Positions 1 to 10,934 of a DNA stretch of 64,000 bases are shown piece after piece; the first letter of the stretch is position 1; the number at the start of each line of letters is the position of its first letter. The translations under genes and the position numbers were made by a program. Source of the DNA: Jaapia argillacea MUCL 33604 (Eukaryota > Basidiomycota > Agaricomycetes > Jaapiales > Jaapiaceae); contig KL197709.1 in assembly GCA_000697665.1 (NCBI GenBank), positions 1,425,791 to 1,489,790 on the forward strand, written 5' to 3'. The notes under the pieces were generated by a model that was not told the origin of the DNA, made no database searches, and saw only the letters and a list, made by a program, of their open reading frames with translations.

Positions 1-230
1 TTCACGATGGGAACGTCTACACCCAATTGGTTCTGATTTCGCGGGCCTCTACGCTTTCGTTGATTGCCCGGCTCCTGGTCGTCTTCCCCCGCATCTCCGT
101 CGTCCAAAGCAAGAGCATCAGTCTGCCGACTTCGTCTAGGGGTACCAGTGCGCGATCGAGTAGGATTCGGTGCGCTGCTTGGTGGCAGCGATGAGCGGGG
201 CGCCGGCGGTGAGGAGAGTTCAAAGTCCAT
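1..230 (-). CDS. N-terminal fragment of a leftward gene, possibly an MCM helicase subunit (runs off left edge)
   Basis: On the minus strand an ATG at 228-230 opens a frame that stays open to the window edge (about 76 codons). It starts MDFELSSPPAPR and is rich in Ser, Pro, Arg and Asp. It then has an acidic patch (LDDGDAGEDDQE), a basic patch (KRRGPRNQ) and NQLGVDVPIV at the edge. Codon use and composition look like a real disordered N-terminal tail. Fungal Mcm4 and Mcm6 begin with similar Ser/Pro-rich and basic tails before the hexamer-forming domain, so an MCM subunit is my best guess. No catalytic part is visible, so the family call is weak. The gene is divergent from the phosphatase at 434. 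Confidence 0.45.
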   Translation of the reverse strand, partial: MDFELSSPPAPRSSLPPSSAPNPTRSRTGTPRRSRQTDALALDDGDAGEDDQEPGNQRKRRGPRNQNQLGVDVPIV

Positions 231-433
231 GGTCAATGTGGAACAGGATGAAGACGCGTTCTGTACATTGCCCTTGACACGAAACGGCCTGCCCTGAAGA
301 CCTCGGAGGTTGCCGCAGCCACTCTAGGATTGGGGGATATGGTAGATCACTTCAGCACCTGCCATCTTGACGCCATCGCCAGGATCTTGTCCATGATTTC
401 TGGGTCTGTCAAATACTGTTCATAGCTGCCATC
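231..433. promoter_or_regulatory. shared divergent promoter region, 203 bp
   Basis: This gap separates the start codons of the leftward gene at 230 and the rightward phosphatase at 434, so both promoters must lie here or overlap the genes. I see no clear TATA box. Confidence 0.5.
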
Positions 434-1595
434 ATGGAATTCGAACCCCTCGATCCTGTGTATGTCGAAGAGCGGCTATCTCGTCCTCCTTTCGTCCGCT
501 GCTCTGGTGTCTACAACATACGGCACTTGGGTGGTTATGTATCCAACGAACTTGGCGGTGAGACTCGGCCGAACTTTGTATTTCGCTCTGCGGAACTATC
601 TGGAATCACTGAAAAGGGTGAGCATCTTGAGTCTCAGTGCTGCCATACGACTGAGGTCCGTTTCCTCAGGGAAGGAGCAACTTAGAGCTCTGGGGATCAC
701 GACAGTGTTCGATCTAAGATCAGATACGGAAATGGAGAAATATAATAGTCCTATTCCTAATATCGAGGGTGTAGAGGTCGTCCGAGTACCTGTCTTTCAG
801 AAGGAGGATTACAGTCCCGAAATGATGGCCAAGTGCGTGCGTGTTGTCCAACCCCGACTGTGACGCTCGATGGCTAACGATACCTTGGTGGAACTGTAGG
901 CGTTTTGAGCTATACTCGAGTGGTAAGACAGAAGTGGGTGGCTCACCGTGTATAAGCCTGCAGACTTTGAACGGTGTTGCATGACAGGCCTTCATGGAGT
1001 TGTACTCCCAAATACTCGATAATGGCGGCGAGGCATTCGGAACAATCCTTCGACATATTCGAGATAGACCATCAGAGGCATGCGTCGTCCACTGCACTGG
1101 TATGATTACCCAAGTTTTGACCCAACTGCCTCAATTAATCTTCGCCCATAGCCGGTAAGGATAGAACAGGTGTAGTTGCTGCCATTGTCCTCAAAGTATG
1201 TCACCCATCCTCATACTTGAGACGTTTGAGACTGTTCAAATCGAACCGTCCTTTCAGCTAGCGGGCGTACACGACGGGACGATCGCAGAGGAGTACGCCT
1301 TAACAAGAGTCGGACGGGAGCCCGCGAGGAAGTTTGTAATGGCACGACTTGCTAAAGTGCCCTTCTTCGCGAAGAACACTGAAGCAGCGCTGAATATGTT
1401 GACATGCAGGTGCGTGTCGTAGTTCGATCAGTCTGCCCCTTCTTGAACACTGTCTCCAGGCCTGAGACTATGACCGCATTCCTTTCTCTGCTACAAGACA
1501 AGTATGGGGGTGTAGAGGAGTACGCGAGAAGTTATGCTCGATTATCCGATGGAGATATTGCAACAATTCGCAGGAATTTGATGTTGAGCTCATAG
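434..1595 (+). CDS. Y_phosphatase3-family protein (tyrosine/lipid phosphatase)
   Basis: The exons read MEFEPLDPVYVEERLSRPPF, then VRCSGVYNIRHLGGY, FRSAELSGITEKG, TTVFDLRSDTEMEKY and finally the P-loop HCTAGKDRTG. This is the CX5R active site of cysteine-dependent phosphatases with the layout of the Y_phosphatase3 family, whose members hydrolyse phosphotyrosine or phospholipids. At least six short introns fit. One (1100-1151) falls inside the active-site loop, between Thr and Ala. The start at 434 is chosen because it opens the conserved N-terminal region; the stop is at 1593-1595. The catalytic Cys, the Arg of CX5R and an upstream Asp-rich DLRSD segment are present, so it should be active. 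The substrate cannot be read from sequence. Confidence 0.85.
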
Positions 1596-1738
1596 CCGAT
1601 GAGTATCATCCCTTTGAGGACTGGCGTACCACTACATGGAGGATCGTTGGGCGTGTGCCATAAACGATGCATTAATCCTTACATGGAGTGTACCACTATT
1701 CGATGAGTCCAAGAAAGACAAGGAATCCACTACATATA
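1596..1738. other. short convergent intergenic gap
   Basis: 143 bp between the stop codons of the phosphatase (+) and VAC14 (-). It must hold both 3' ends. No other element is seen. Confidence 0.5.
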
Positions 1739-4700
1739 TCAAGTCTTTCTACTAAGACTAAGTGTCCGACGAGCCTTGCTACCATCCTGTGCTTGTGAAG
1801 ACGGAGTGCCTGGTCGGCCAACCCCCTGCGCCGCTAGCGATGATGCCAATCCACTCCCTTGCGCTCTTGACCGAGGATTCAAAGGTGACAATAACCCGCC
1901 CATGCGACCAGGTGGGGGTGGTGGTGGAAGCACCTCTCCAGTCACCTTTCTCCTCAGAGGAGCACGAGACGGCGCGGAGGAGCCACTTGCACTCGCCGTC
2001 CCATTCACCTTTTCGTTTCCAGGGAACGAAAACCCAGCAAATGGTGCAGTATCCCCACCTTGTGCTTGTCGGCGAGCCTTCTCGTGTTTCGATTGGACTG
2101 ATCGGAAGTGTGACAATAGTTCTTGCCACTTGATCTCATCACGTCCGATTTTCGACCGTGATGTGAGCACCGAGTTGCTGCACAACAATCAGATGAGCCC
2201 GTCAGAAAGACACGAACAAGTAGGCGCTTACGGTTTGGGAGCAATATGCAAGAAACCCGCAGAATTAACTGCGTTGAGTCGATTCCGCAGAGAGACGAAA
2301 GCCGAACTCTGAGGCAGCAACATCAACAAGCCATACAAGCATTTGAAAAGATACGGATATCTTTCTGGCTCGAGTAGTTGCAACCGGAGATCTACCTCAG
2401 GAGAATCAGAAGGGCACAAGAAGAGAAAGGGTCGAGCTTACAAGTGAACACAGGCGATTCGATCAGCTGAACAAGCTTGTCGATTTGTACCAATAACTGC
2501 ACTGTAATTTCCAAGTCGGCGCTGGTGATCAATCAGCCCCTGAGCCTATGAGGGGTGATAAAACAGAATAGATGTACTCACAAGATCTGCAAGAGATTGG
2601 AGGCATGCTCATAGGCCTGAGCCAGGAGACAAAGCGAGAAGACAGCGACAGCGTTGTGGCACCATGACCTGTACAACGTGATGTAAAGAGCTTGTCCGTC
2701 TTGCTGAACAAGGTTGTCAGGAACAGATCCACATCCAGTCAGTGAAACTGCAGACCCGTGTTTCGAGACTCTTCAACCGACGTCGGAAATCAACCAACTC
2801 AGGAGCCGTGATCAGAATGAGGTTCAGTTTTTGAACGATGTCGCTCGCAAACTCTAGGTCCTGGAAAACAGTGAACTACATGAGCCTGATGTTCGGCGAG
2901 CGAGGTGGTGTATTTACCTCCTCCTTTTCCAGAATCTCTGCAAATGTCCGGTAAATTCGTTCCGCGTTGAGGTTGAGACAAAGCTGACGAATGATTAAAC
3001 TACTTCTTGTCTCCAGCAGACGTCGATCGGTGCTGAAAAGCTCCAGTAGGTTCATCATAAATGCCTTGAAGTAGCTCTCTTCTGAGCTTGACGATATTTG
3101 AGCAAGCAGTTGTAAATCGTGTTTGATGACCTGGGCACGGAGGACGTCAGCGAACAGTGACTTAAGGTTGAAACATGGTCCGACCTCCTCTGAAGAATCC
3201 GATAGGGTTTTCAGTAGCGCAGGGAAAGTACCATCATCCATGGCTAGAATCTGGTCCGAAGGGCTGGTGTCACGAAAACTATACTCAAGCAGAATGTGTA
3301 ATTAGCACACCTTCTTCGGAGCCTTCTGGTGCAACATGATCAACCACTTCAATGCAGCCACCCGCGTTTCTTCATGCTCGCTCAAAAACTGAATCGTCAA
3401 CGCATTAACAGTGGCCTGGTAATCAAATGGGTCCGGTTCCTCGGGGATAGTTTGTGAAGCAAAGGGCACACTAATAGCCGATGTCGGGGAGTACGCTCGT
3501 GTTTGATCCACTTGAGACGAAGACTGAATAACAGGCGCAGGAATATCAGAGATGATGGTATTAGCTCTTGATTTCGGTGTCATGCGGTCGGGCGGCGGTA
3601 AAGGTGGTCCAGATACCTCAGGTTCTGGCGTGGCAGTTTCCGAGATCGAGCTGTCCTTGCCGAGGGTAGGCTGACGGGAAGGAGGGGGCGAGGTAGGCAT
3701 TGGAGTTGGGGACGATGCGGCAGGGCCGCGAGATGATGACGGTCGTTCATTTAGCGGGGGTCGTGAAGGGGCAGAGGCGACAGGAGTTTCGGCAGGGGAA
3801 GGGAGGCTCTGAATGACGCTCAGCAAGAGCTTGTTCGTGCGGACAGCTGCAGACTGGATCATGGGAACGTGATCTGCAATGTTCGGTAGTATTGCAGGGA
3901 TAAGTCGAGGAGTGAATGGTACGATGACTTCTTGAGCGAAATTGAGAAACTCGGCCAGCCATCTCAGAGCTGTAGTTTCCTGTATCTCATCATCTGATTA
4001 ATAGGAAATGGTCGGTCAATTGGGAATCAGAAGGAAAGGAGAGAACTGACGCTCTCCATCTAGCTGACTGATCAGGATGTTCACAATAGCTGCATAATCA
4101 ATCTTGACGCCCTGCCCTGGAACCCATACTAATAACACACGTCGTTAATCGAAGACATTCGGAAGACAGGATCTCCAACAGACTCACCACCCGCATCACG
4201 AGCATCAAGCTCACTCGAAGAGTCATCCTTCAGCGCGTGTTCCTCATTTACGGGCGACATGCTGTCAGGATTTTCCGGAAGGAATACCGCACGCTCAGAG
4301 TGAGACATCGTGATATCCGGTAATTGATCCTCATGCCGCGATCCTTGTTCAGCAGAATCGTCACCCCGTCTTGGTTTGACAGAATCGTCACTTCGTTTCC
4401 GTACCACAGATACATCCCGAATCTCCCTGAGGAAGTCTGCAAGGATGTTCTCCGTTTGAACTCGGACATCTTCTGTCGGGTCTGACAAGTACTTCCTGTC
4501 CGAAAGAGCGATGTGAGCATGCGAACCAGGTTCAACGAGGGAGAAACTCACAAAAGACCATCGATGAACTCTGGGAGATATGTCACAAGCTCCAGTTCGG
4601 GCACGGAGTCCAGAACAGTGATCCAAGAGACGAGGAAGCTGCGAGTGAATGGACTGACAACATATATTCGGTCTTTCAAAAGCGGGATGAATCGTGCCAG

Positions 4701-5476
4701 AGAAAACGCCTTTCTCATTCCAGGATAACCGTCCAATCCATCGTCTGGGTAAGGTACCAGAATGCTCGATTGCTCTGTCTCGCTACCTTGCTCTCGAAGT
4801 TTCTCTGTTTCATATTGCGGGACGTAGACAGAGGCTGATTCGGCGACGATATCTTTGAGGAGACGGTCGAGTAACTCGGCTCCGTTCTTGACGGATAACT
4901 CTGAATCCGCTGCGAGCTTCACGCAAGTGAGTCAGAAAAAGAGGAGCAGAGAGATCGGGACGACAGCGCACCTTGCTCAGAGCATCGAATATAGGATTGA
5001 AATAGACCAAAATCTCCCCTTTCGACACCTTTGCAATGTTATACAAACACTCCGCAGAAAAGTACCTCACGCGATTCTCCGGGTCTGTAAAGCACCCCAA
5101 CAGAGGTTCCACAAACTTGTCCATATAGGGTGCAACATCCACTCCCAATGCAATCGCGGTTCCCGCTAACCCAATGAGCCCGCCGTTCCGAACATGCAAT
5201 GGATTCGACGCATGACTGAACATGTCGACGAGTTGATCGACAATCTGGGATATTCGTTTCTCGTCTCCTTGTTGATGACATTCGCGAACTTGTCTATATT
5301 TGGTGTAAGTGAGACAGTGGTCCACTAGGTGGCGAAAGGACGTTACTTTTCAAGATCGAGAGCGGCAGCCTTCCGCTTCTCGTACATCTTGTCGACAAGC
5401 TGCTTTGCGATTGGCCCATCTAATCAAACTTAGTGATATGCCTTTATGAGATGGTTCAGAGTGAAGACATACCCAT
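1739..5476 (-). CDS. VAC14: VAC14, scaffold of the Fab1/PIKfyve PI(3,5)P2 kinase complex
   Basis: Vac14 is a HEAT-repeat scaffold that assembles Fab1 and Fig4 on vacuole/endosome membranes and controls PI(3,5)P2. The N-terminal exons read [20 protein letters not shown], then the Vac14_Fab1-binding HEAT region ([40 protein letters not shown]). Further HEAT segments follow, and the C-terminal domain has [20 protein letters not shown] and [20 protein letters not shown]. The start is the ATG at 5474-5476. Exon 1 contributes only ATGG before a GTATGT donor at 5472, and the frame resumes at 5419. About ten introns are needed, and I estimate about 1,050 residues, longer than yeast Vac14 (880). The extra length is largely a Ser/Pro-rich insert at 3450-3850. 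The stop is at 1739-1741. Confidence 0.9.
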
Positions 5477-5938
5477 CTTGAGCGAGCGGGTGTTCGACGA
5501 GAGGGTTAATGAGACCAGGAGCAGACCATAGACAATGTCCAACGGACGGCACAAGGCAGCACAGATATGATGCCTTCAGCGTGGGAACCCGATCCCAAAA
5601 CGTCGGATGTGGCGGTTGTCCATTCCTCACCCAATATCCCAATGAAAGGAGTAAATTCTCTTCTGAAAAGACGAACCGCCGAGGAATAGAGCGCCCAAGC
5701 GCACCGTATCGAATGTTCCACCCACCAAAGTCCCAACCATCCCCGAAAAAAACACATTTTGAAAGGCTGAACAGCCACGTGGCCGAGATTCGATCGGGAA
5801 TCCATAGCTCACCTTTCCTTCTCATCCAAATCCCAAATCTGCAATCCATCCCAAACCACCCATCCCCCACCTCCGCAATCTCCGTTCATAAATCCCCCTC
5901 TTCCAAAAACACCCATTGCACACCAACACGCCTCCACC
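5477..5938. promoter_or_regulatory. divergent promoter region between VAC14 and the RNF220-like gene
   Basis: 462 bp between two start codons. Open frames here on both strands lack splice-compatible partners and look like chance. No TATA box is evident; the RNF220-like side (5860-5938) is C/A-rich. Confidence 0.5.
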
Positions 5939-7536
5939 ATGGTTCTCCGATCCCTAACAAAGTTGGCACTCCTCAAATTCCTTCCAATCCCTGACAGTCG
6001 GCTAACGAGATTTGCTTATGTAGAGGGAAGAAACGCGCTGTTGAAGAAATAGACGATACAGAGACATTGTCGTCGTTATCACCCGCACCGCCAGAGCGAC
6101 CTTCAGTCAAGAAACGTATGTCTGTCACACTCGATTCTAAATTTATAGCAACTAACGAGGAGACTTGAAGCAAAGAGGGCAGAGACGAGGAAATGTCCAG
6201 TATGCGAAGAGGCTATACCCATCCGTCTCCTAGGTCGACATGCAGAACTCGAGCTCGAGCGAGTAGAAGAGATACTCCGAGGCGTAGGTTCCTCCTCAGA
6301 CACAGTTGACATCCTCGACGAAGGGTAGGTCTTAAACCCTCCCATTGAACACCCTCTCACATCCTCCTCACGACATACATAACCCAGGTCATCCTCCCGT
6401 CGTTCAGCTCTCAAAGCTCGTAAATCCCTAACAGCTCTAACCATAACACCCCGCACATCCCTCCCCAACGACTCTCTAGCCACAACCCTCAAAACCCTCC
6501 GCTCCATAACCACCCACCGCAAAAAACGTCACGCCAAACTCCGCGAAATGACACGCGAGTCTGAAACCGACGGTCTGGCGGCATCTTCATCAAATGGAGG
6601 GTACTTGAGGGCAACGGCAGGAAGGGGAGAGGGGCTATGTCCTGTCTGTTTAAAAATGGTTAAAGGAGACGTAGATGTCGTGGAAGCACACGTGGACAGC
6701 TGTTTAGCGCATGCTAGTCGGGTCGTAGAAGAGCGAGAGAGGCTGGAGAGAGAACGAGAAGAGAGGGAGAGAGAAGACGTGGATTTGGATATATGGGAGG
6801 ATGTGGATATCGATGGAGTAGAGACGAGATTGAGAGTCACTGACGGTGTCAGTTTGCGAGGAACTGGGATCCACGTTCGTGACCACAATCAAGTGGATGT
6901 GGATGAAGAGATAGACGTGGATGGAGACGACGAAGCTGTCTTTGGCGATGCCCAATTCACAGAAGGCGACCTTCTCGCACCAGGTGCACCCGAACCCCAT
7001 CAACTTTCTCCCGAACAAGAACCCGGTACTCAGATCGACGGAGTTGGAGAAAACCAAGACGATGGCGAAACTGATAACCAGACTCTACGGGCGCTGGTAG
7101 CAGAGGGCAAGATAGTGAGACGAGATGGTGAGGCGCTGGGGGGTGTCGAAGGGTTGAAAGTTAAGATGGAAGAGGTTCTGGGGGTTGGGGAGACGGATAA
7201 GATGGACCTCGCTATCGTAGCGGCTCGTCATGCTGGTGACACTCTCGCACTTGTGGGCGCACTAGAAAACAAGATCAAGCAACTCGTAAGCCTCTTATTT
7301 CTCAATACACACGTCATCCTGACAACCAATCGATTCAGGAATCCATGCGAGTGTCATCTTCAACGTCCTTGCTGTGTCGGATATGCCTAGAGCCATACAC
7401 CGAGCCGACGGTGTCCACCGGTTGTTGGCATACCTGTTGTAGGGAATGCTGGCTGCGTTGTCTCGGATCGACAAAGCTATGTCCAATGTGCAAGAGGATC
7501 ACAGGCGCGACGGAGCTTAGACGGGTATACCTATAA
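5939..7536 (+). CDS. RNF220-type RING-finger E3 ubiquitin ligase
   Basis: The protein has two CPxC..H zinc-binding segments (CPVCEEAIPIRLLGRHAELE; CPVCLKMVKGD with EAHVDSC) followed by a C-terminal RING. The RING begins CRICLEPYTEPTVSTGCWH and ends LCPMCKRITGATELRRVYL. The Trp-His RING and the final RRVYL match animal RNF220, an E3 ligase. The start fits the ATG at 5939: a 23-nt exon (MVLRSLT..) joins at 6024 to give KKRAVEEIDD. The second intron is probably 6116-6170 (GTATGT donor, CTAAC branch, AAG acceptor), though 6106-6148 also keeps frame. The last intron is near 7288-7339. The middle carries a charged Glu/Arg-rich helix (VEERERLEREREERERE). The stop is at 7534-7536. Confidence 0.82.
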
Positions 7537-7933
7537 TTTATCGTTTGTCCATATAGACAGTCCGCGGGTTCACGTTGTCACACACATCTACAAGTCAACA
7601 CGCCAGTGAGCGAATGTTATTGCTAACGGGGGTAGAAGGACGTGAAGAGCTCATATCTGGCCTTGTCATATCCACATTTCAGCAACGCCGATAAACCACC
7701 ACCGCATAACGGAGGGGTTACGTCTGACGCGCAGGATCGGAGCGCCACGAGGTAGCGCTACCACGACATGTATAATCCCAGCTCCAATATCCTCATTTCA
7801 AAAAAATCTCACCTTAACATCCGACACTCCACAGAAACTCGCGTTAAAAGTTACACAAAAGTCAGGCAGGGCAAAGAGCAGAGAGCGCGTGAATTAAAGC
7901 AGGGTGGTGTAGTAGACACAAAGGCGTGTGTTT
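7537..7933. other. convergent intergenic region
   Basis: 397 bp between the stop codons of the RNF220-like gene (+) and TOM7 (-). It should hold both 3' UTRs. The short plus-strand frames at 7768-7950 overlap TOM7 exon 4 and lack coding character. Confidence 0.5.
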
Positions 7934-8294
7934 TTATGCGAGAGGGCTGATCAACCTATACGCAGAGAAGAAAGTTGAACGGTCAGTGCCACGTCTCAAC
8001 CCACGGAAAAAGGACGCACTTGATCAAGGAGGGTTGGGGGTTACTCCGTGTATAACCAACGTAGATGATGAGAGGTATCCATCCGTAATGCAGCACCGTC
8101 TAGCAACAAGACAAATTTTGCAAGGGTTAGTCTGTGCTTCACGTTCGTCGCGCCGCTGATGGGAAACGTACCCGGCCAATCTCGACAACCTTGACGATTC
8201 TCTCCTGCAAATCCCACACAAATGTAAGCAAAACTCGACTCGACTCCGCGAAAGAAAAGTAGAAACAGCGAACTTTTGTCTCTTCTGAAGGCAT
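7934..8294 (-). CDS. TOM7: TOM7, small subunit of the mitochondrial outer-membrane import complex
   Basis: Four small exons on the minus strand splice to a 51-residue protein. Exon 1 (8274-8294) gives MPSEETK and exon 2 (8172-8204) [11 protein letters not shown]. Exon 3 (8020-8099) gives [19 protein letters not shown] and onward to PSLIK, and exon 4 (7934-7955) gives LISPLA and the stop. All three introns have GT-AG ends and the frame is exact (156 nt). The single membrane segment with [12 protein letters not shown] and the ending PSLIKLISPLA are typical of Tom7, which modulates assembly of the TOM translocase. Its length matches the family (50-60 aa). It shares a 158-bp divergent promoter with eIF3f. 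Confidence 0.92.
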
Positions 8295-8452
8295 GTCGTG
8301 GTGGTCGTTTTGGAGTGAGTGAAGGTAGGATCGGAACTTGCCGAGTCTCGCTCTCAACTTTCTTTTCGTGTCACATCCCAAGATCTCCGTGACCACTTCC
8401 CGCGATTTCGATTTCACCGCTCAGCTCAGATCAAAAAAGGGTTTTAGTAGAG
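8295..8452. promoter_or_regulatory. 158-bp divergent promoter of TOM7 and eIF3f
   Basis: The start codons of TOM7 (8294, minus) and eIF3f (8453, plus) are 158 bp apart. Both products are constitutive. No TATA box is visible. Confidence 0.55.
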
Positions 8453-9644
8453 ATGGTATTAGGCCCACCCTCATCAGCGATCTACATCCAAAATGTAAAC
8501 CCAAACGTCTCCGCAAACCAACCGTACGCCCCCCTTCCCCCTCCTCCCTCCCCCCCCCCACTAACATTAACACTAATATCGCAACCCCAGACGCACACCA
8601 ACCCTAATCTCCCTCCACCCCGTCGCCCTCTTCTCAATCCTAGACCACTACCTCCGCCGCACCGACTCCCAACACCGCGTCATCGGCACCCTCCTCGGAA
8701 CCCGTAACCCCGACACAGGCGAAGTCCAAATCAAATCCAGCTTCGCAGTCCTCCATTCTGAGACTAGCGAACAAGTCGCTGTTGATATGGAATATCATAG
8801 GAATATGTTTGAGTTGAGTGGGAGGGGTGGGGGGAGGGAGGGGATCGTTGGTTGGTGAGTTTTTTTTCCTTGTGTGGGGTGGGTAGGAAGGGGTGTTGAT
8901 GCGTTTTTGGGGGTTGGGTTGTAGGTATTCGACAGGGAGTAATTTGAACACTTATTCCGCCCTTATACAAAATTTCTACTCGCAAGAAACGGCGCCTCAC
9001 CCCGCTATCCACATCGCTCTCAACACCGGTGTAGAAGAGGGTGAACAACCAGGCGTCAAAGCCTACATCAGGTATACCCCAACCACTCTCTATCTATCCT
9101 CGTTCATCAAAAGCTAATGGATTTCTAGTTCACCAGTAGGCGTCCATCCCAAACCCGAAAACTGTGTATTCGTACCCGTCCCATGCGAGTTCAGATTTAG
9201 GGAGAGCGAACGAAGCGGTCGTACGTCCTTCCTTCCACACCCTCTAGAGACAACACACTAACCAAACCTCCCAGTCGACCTCCTCCTCTCCCCATCCACA
9301 CCCCCAACCCAACTCTCCTCTCTCTCATCCACCCTAACCTCCCTCTCCACTTCTCTCGACTCTGTCCTCTCCTACGTTCAATCTGTACTTAAAGGCGAGA
9401 AAAAAGGGGATGCGGCTGTTGGGAGATACTTGATGGATGTTTTCGGTGCTGTTGATGGTGGGAGTGGCAAGGAGGGGGATGGGTTTAGGGATGGGTTACA
9501 GGTGTGTTGCTTTTCTTTTTGAAGAGTGTGGGATGTGGAACTGATTTTTGGGGGTAGGATACGTTGATGATTTCGTACCTTGCGAATTTGGTGAGGTCGC
9601 AAGCGGAGGTTTCGGCGCGGTTGGCGTTGACTACTGCTGCATGA
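8453..9644 (+). CDS. eIF3 subunit F (MPN-domain protein)
   Basis: Translation initiation factor 3 subunit f, a catalytically inactive MPN-fold protein. Exon 1 reads MVLGPPSSAIYIQNVNPNVS. After an intron at 8524-8590 (very C-rich, with an ACTAAC branch) the MPN domain begins LISLHPVALFSILDHYLRR and continues RVIGTLLGTRNPDTGEVQIK and YHRNMFELSGR. Later exons give YSTGSNLNTYSALIQNFYSQ, HIALNTGVEEGEQPGVKAYI and VFVPVPCEFRFRESERSG. The C-terminal helices end TLMISYLANLVRSQAEVSAR. There is no JAMM metal motif (HxHPxxxG..SxxD), as expected for eIF3f. The stop is at 9642-9644. eIF3m is encoded at 42.7 kb. Confidence 0.92.
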
Positions 9645-9797
9645 TCTTGGTGGATGGGCGATTCAAACGATGGCGAAGGGATGATGTTGGCAGGGGCGAT
9701 GAGATATATAACGGGCTGGTCTGGATGAAGATTGATCTGAGTGAAGATTTCATGAAGTGACGATGATGTATCCTGCGCGATTGAACGATGTAGCATC

Positions 9798-10722
9798 TAG
9801 CTGTTGAATATACGGGAATGTTGTAGATCGTGACGAGCAGCTAGGATCTCGCCGAGAGGCCAAGTGACAGCTGGGCCATCGGTGGTCTCGTCAAATTCCT
9901 CGGCATCCTGAACGGCAGGTTGGTCTGACGTTGGCAGCAAGGTGGGTAGTTGTAGCCCGGTGCGCAGATGGGATGATCTGGCTGTTGCTGCTTCTATGAG
10001 TGGGCTGATTGCGTGGAGGAGGAGCTGTTGGGAGGCGTAGGGACCTAGAGTGTTGAGACGGACAGAGGCTGAGAGGAGGGAGCGGGCGTGGAGGAATAGG
10101 TGGAGGTATTGACTGCGTTCTGGAGATGGAATGAGTTGAAATTCAATCAGGGAGGAGGGAACAGCTTACCGAGAGTGAGACCAAGTGCGCCTGCCAAGAC
10201 GGCCCAGCAGATAGGTAGGTGGCCGTGGGACTCTTCCCTGCGAATGGCGAGTTTGAGCTTGTCGACCAGCATAGCCATGCGAGTCTCGCGTGGACACTGC
10301 TCTGTGACGGTGATATTTGGAGGACGAGAGAAGCCCTTGGAGTAGAGGGTCAGCAAGGCGACCCCTTGAGCCTTTGATGCCCTCCTCGCGACATGATTGA
10401 CGGTCATGGCATGGTACAATTCGTCCAGCTGCCTGATATCCTCCAGGGCCTGTTCCACGAGAGCGGTATCATCTGCACCTTCTCTCTGTGCGAGGGCATG
10501 GATGACGGCGTGTGTGTCTGTGACAAATGGAAGGGAACTGTGGGCATACGATGACACACTGTCACTGACAAAGCTGACTGTCGAGTCGAGTGCCGAATTC
10601 ACAGGGCGCGAGGAGAAGAAGCCGTGGGTGACGTAGGACTCGAGCCCCGCAGACGCCACAAATGAGCCAGTCGGGAGATTGCTGTCCGCGAGGAGCAGCA
10701 GGAGGTAGTCAGAGGAGGCCAT
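9798..10722 (-). CDS. urease accessory protein UreF
   Basis: Two exons. The first begins MASSDYLLLLLADSNLPTGS and continues FVASAGLESYVTHGFF, the UreF signature (LxxxSDSxLPTGSFxxSxGLE). The intron lies at about 10112-10168 and the second exon starts ERSQYLHLFLHARSLLSASV, with RLNTLGPYASQQLLLH and a C-terminal tail ending at the TAG at 9798-9800. UreF works with UreD/UreG to load nickel into urease, so the organism should use urea via a nickel urease. No other urease gene is in the window. The ATG at 10722 is chosen; no earlier in-frame ATG exists before the AFG1 promoter. It is convergent with eIF3f (153-bp gap). Confidence 0.9.
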
Positions 10723-10934
10723 GATCAAGAGTGTCCACGTGATATGTGGCAGGGGTTAGGGGTTAGATTACGTGATTAGTCAGCAAACCCTAGCCGGCGG
10801 TTATCGGACCGAAGATTTCCATGCCTCTTCCACGTTACTCGGAGCCAACTCCTGGTTCGCCCGCTTAGTTTCTTAGAGCCCTGCTATATCTCCCGCTTTA
10901 CGCTGTCTACGGCAGTCTAATCAAGGTACCTACA
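10723..10934. promoter_or_regulatory. divergent promoter of UreF and AFG1
   Basis: 212 bp between the start codons of UreF (-) and AFG1 (+). No TATA box was recognised. Confidence 0.5.

Noticed and set aside
1776-2312. Plus-strand frame of 178 codons over the VAC14 C-terminal region
   Set aside because: The minus strand here encodes the conserved Vac14 end ([20 protein letters not shown]); the plus frame is its shadow.
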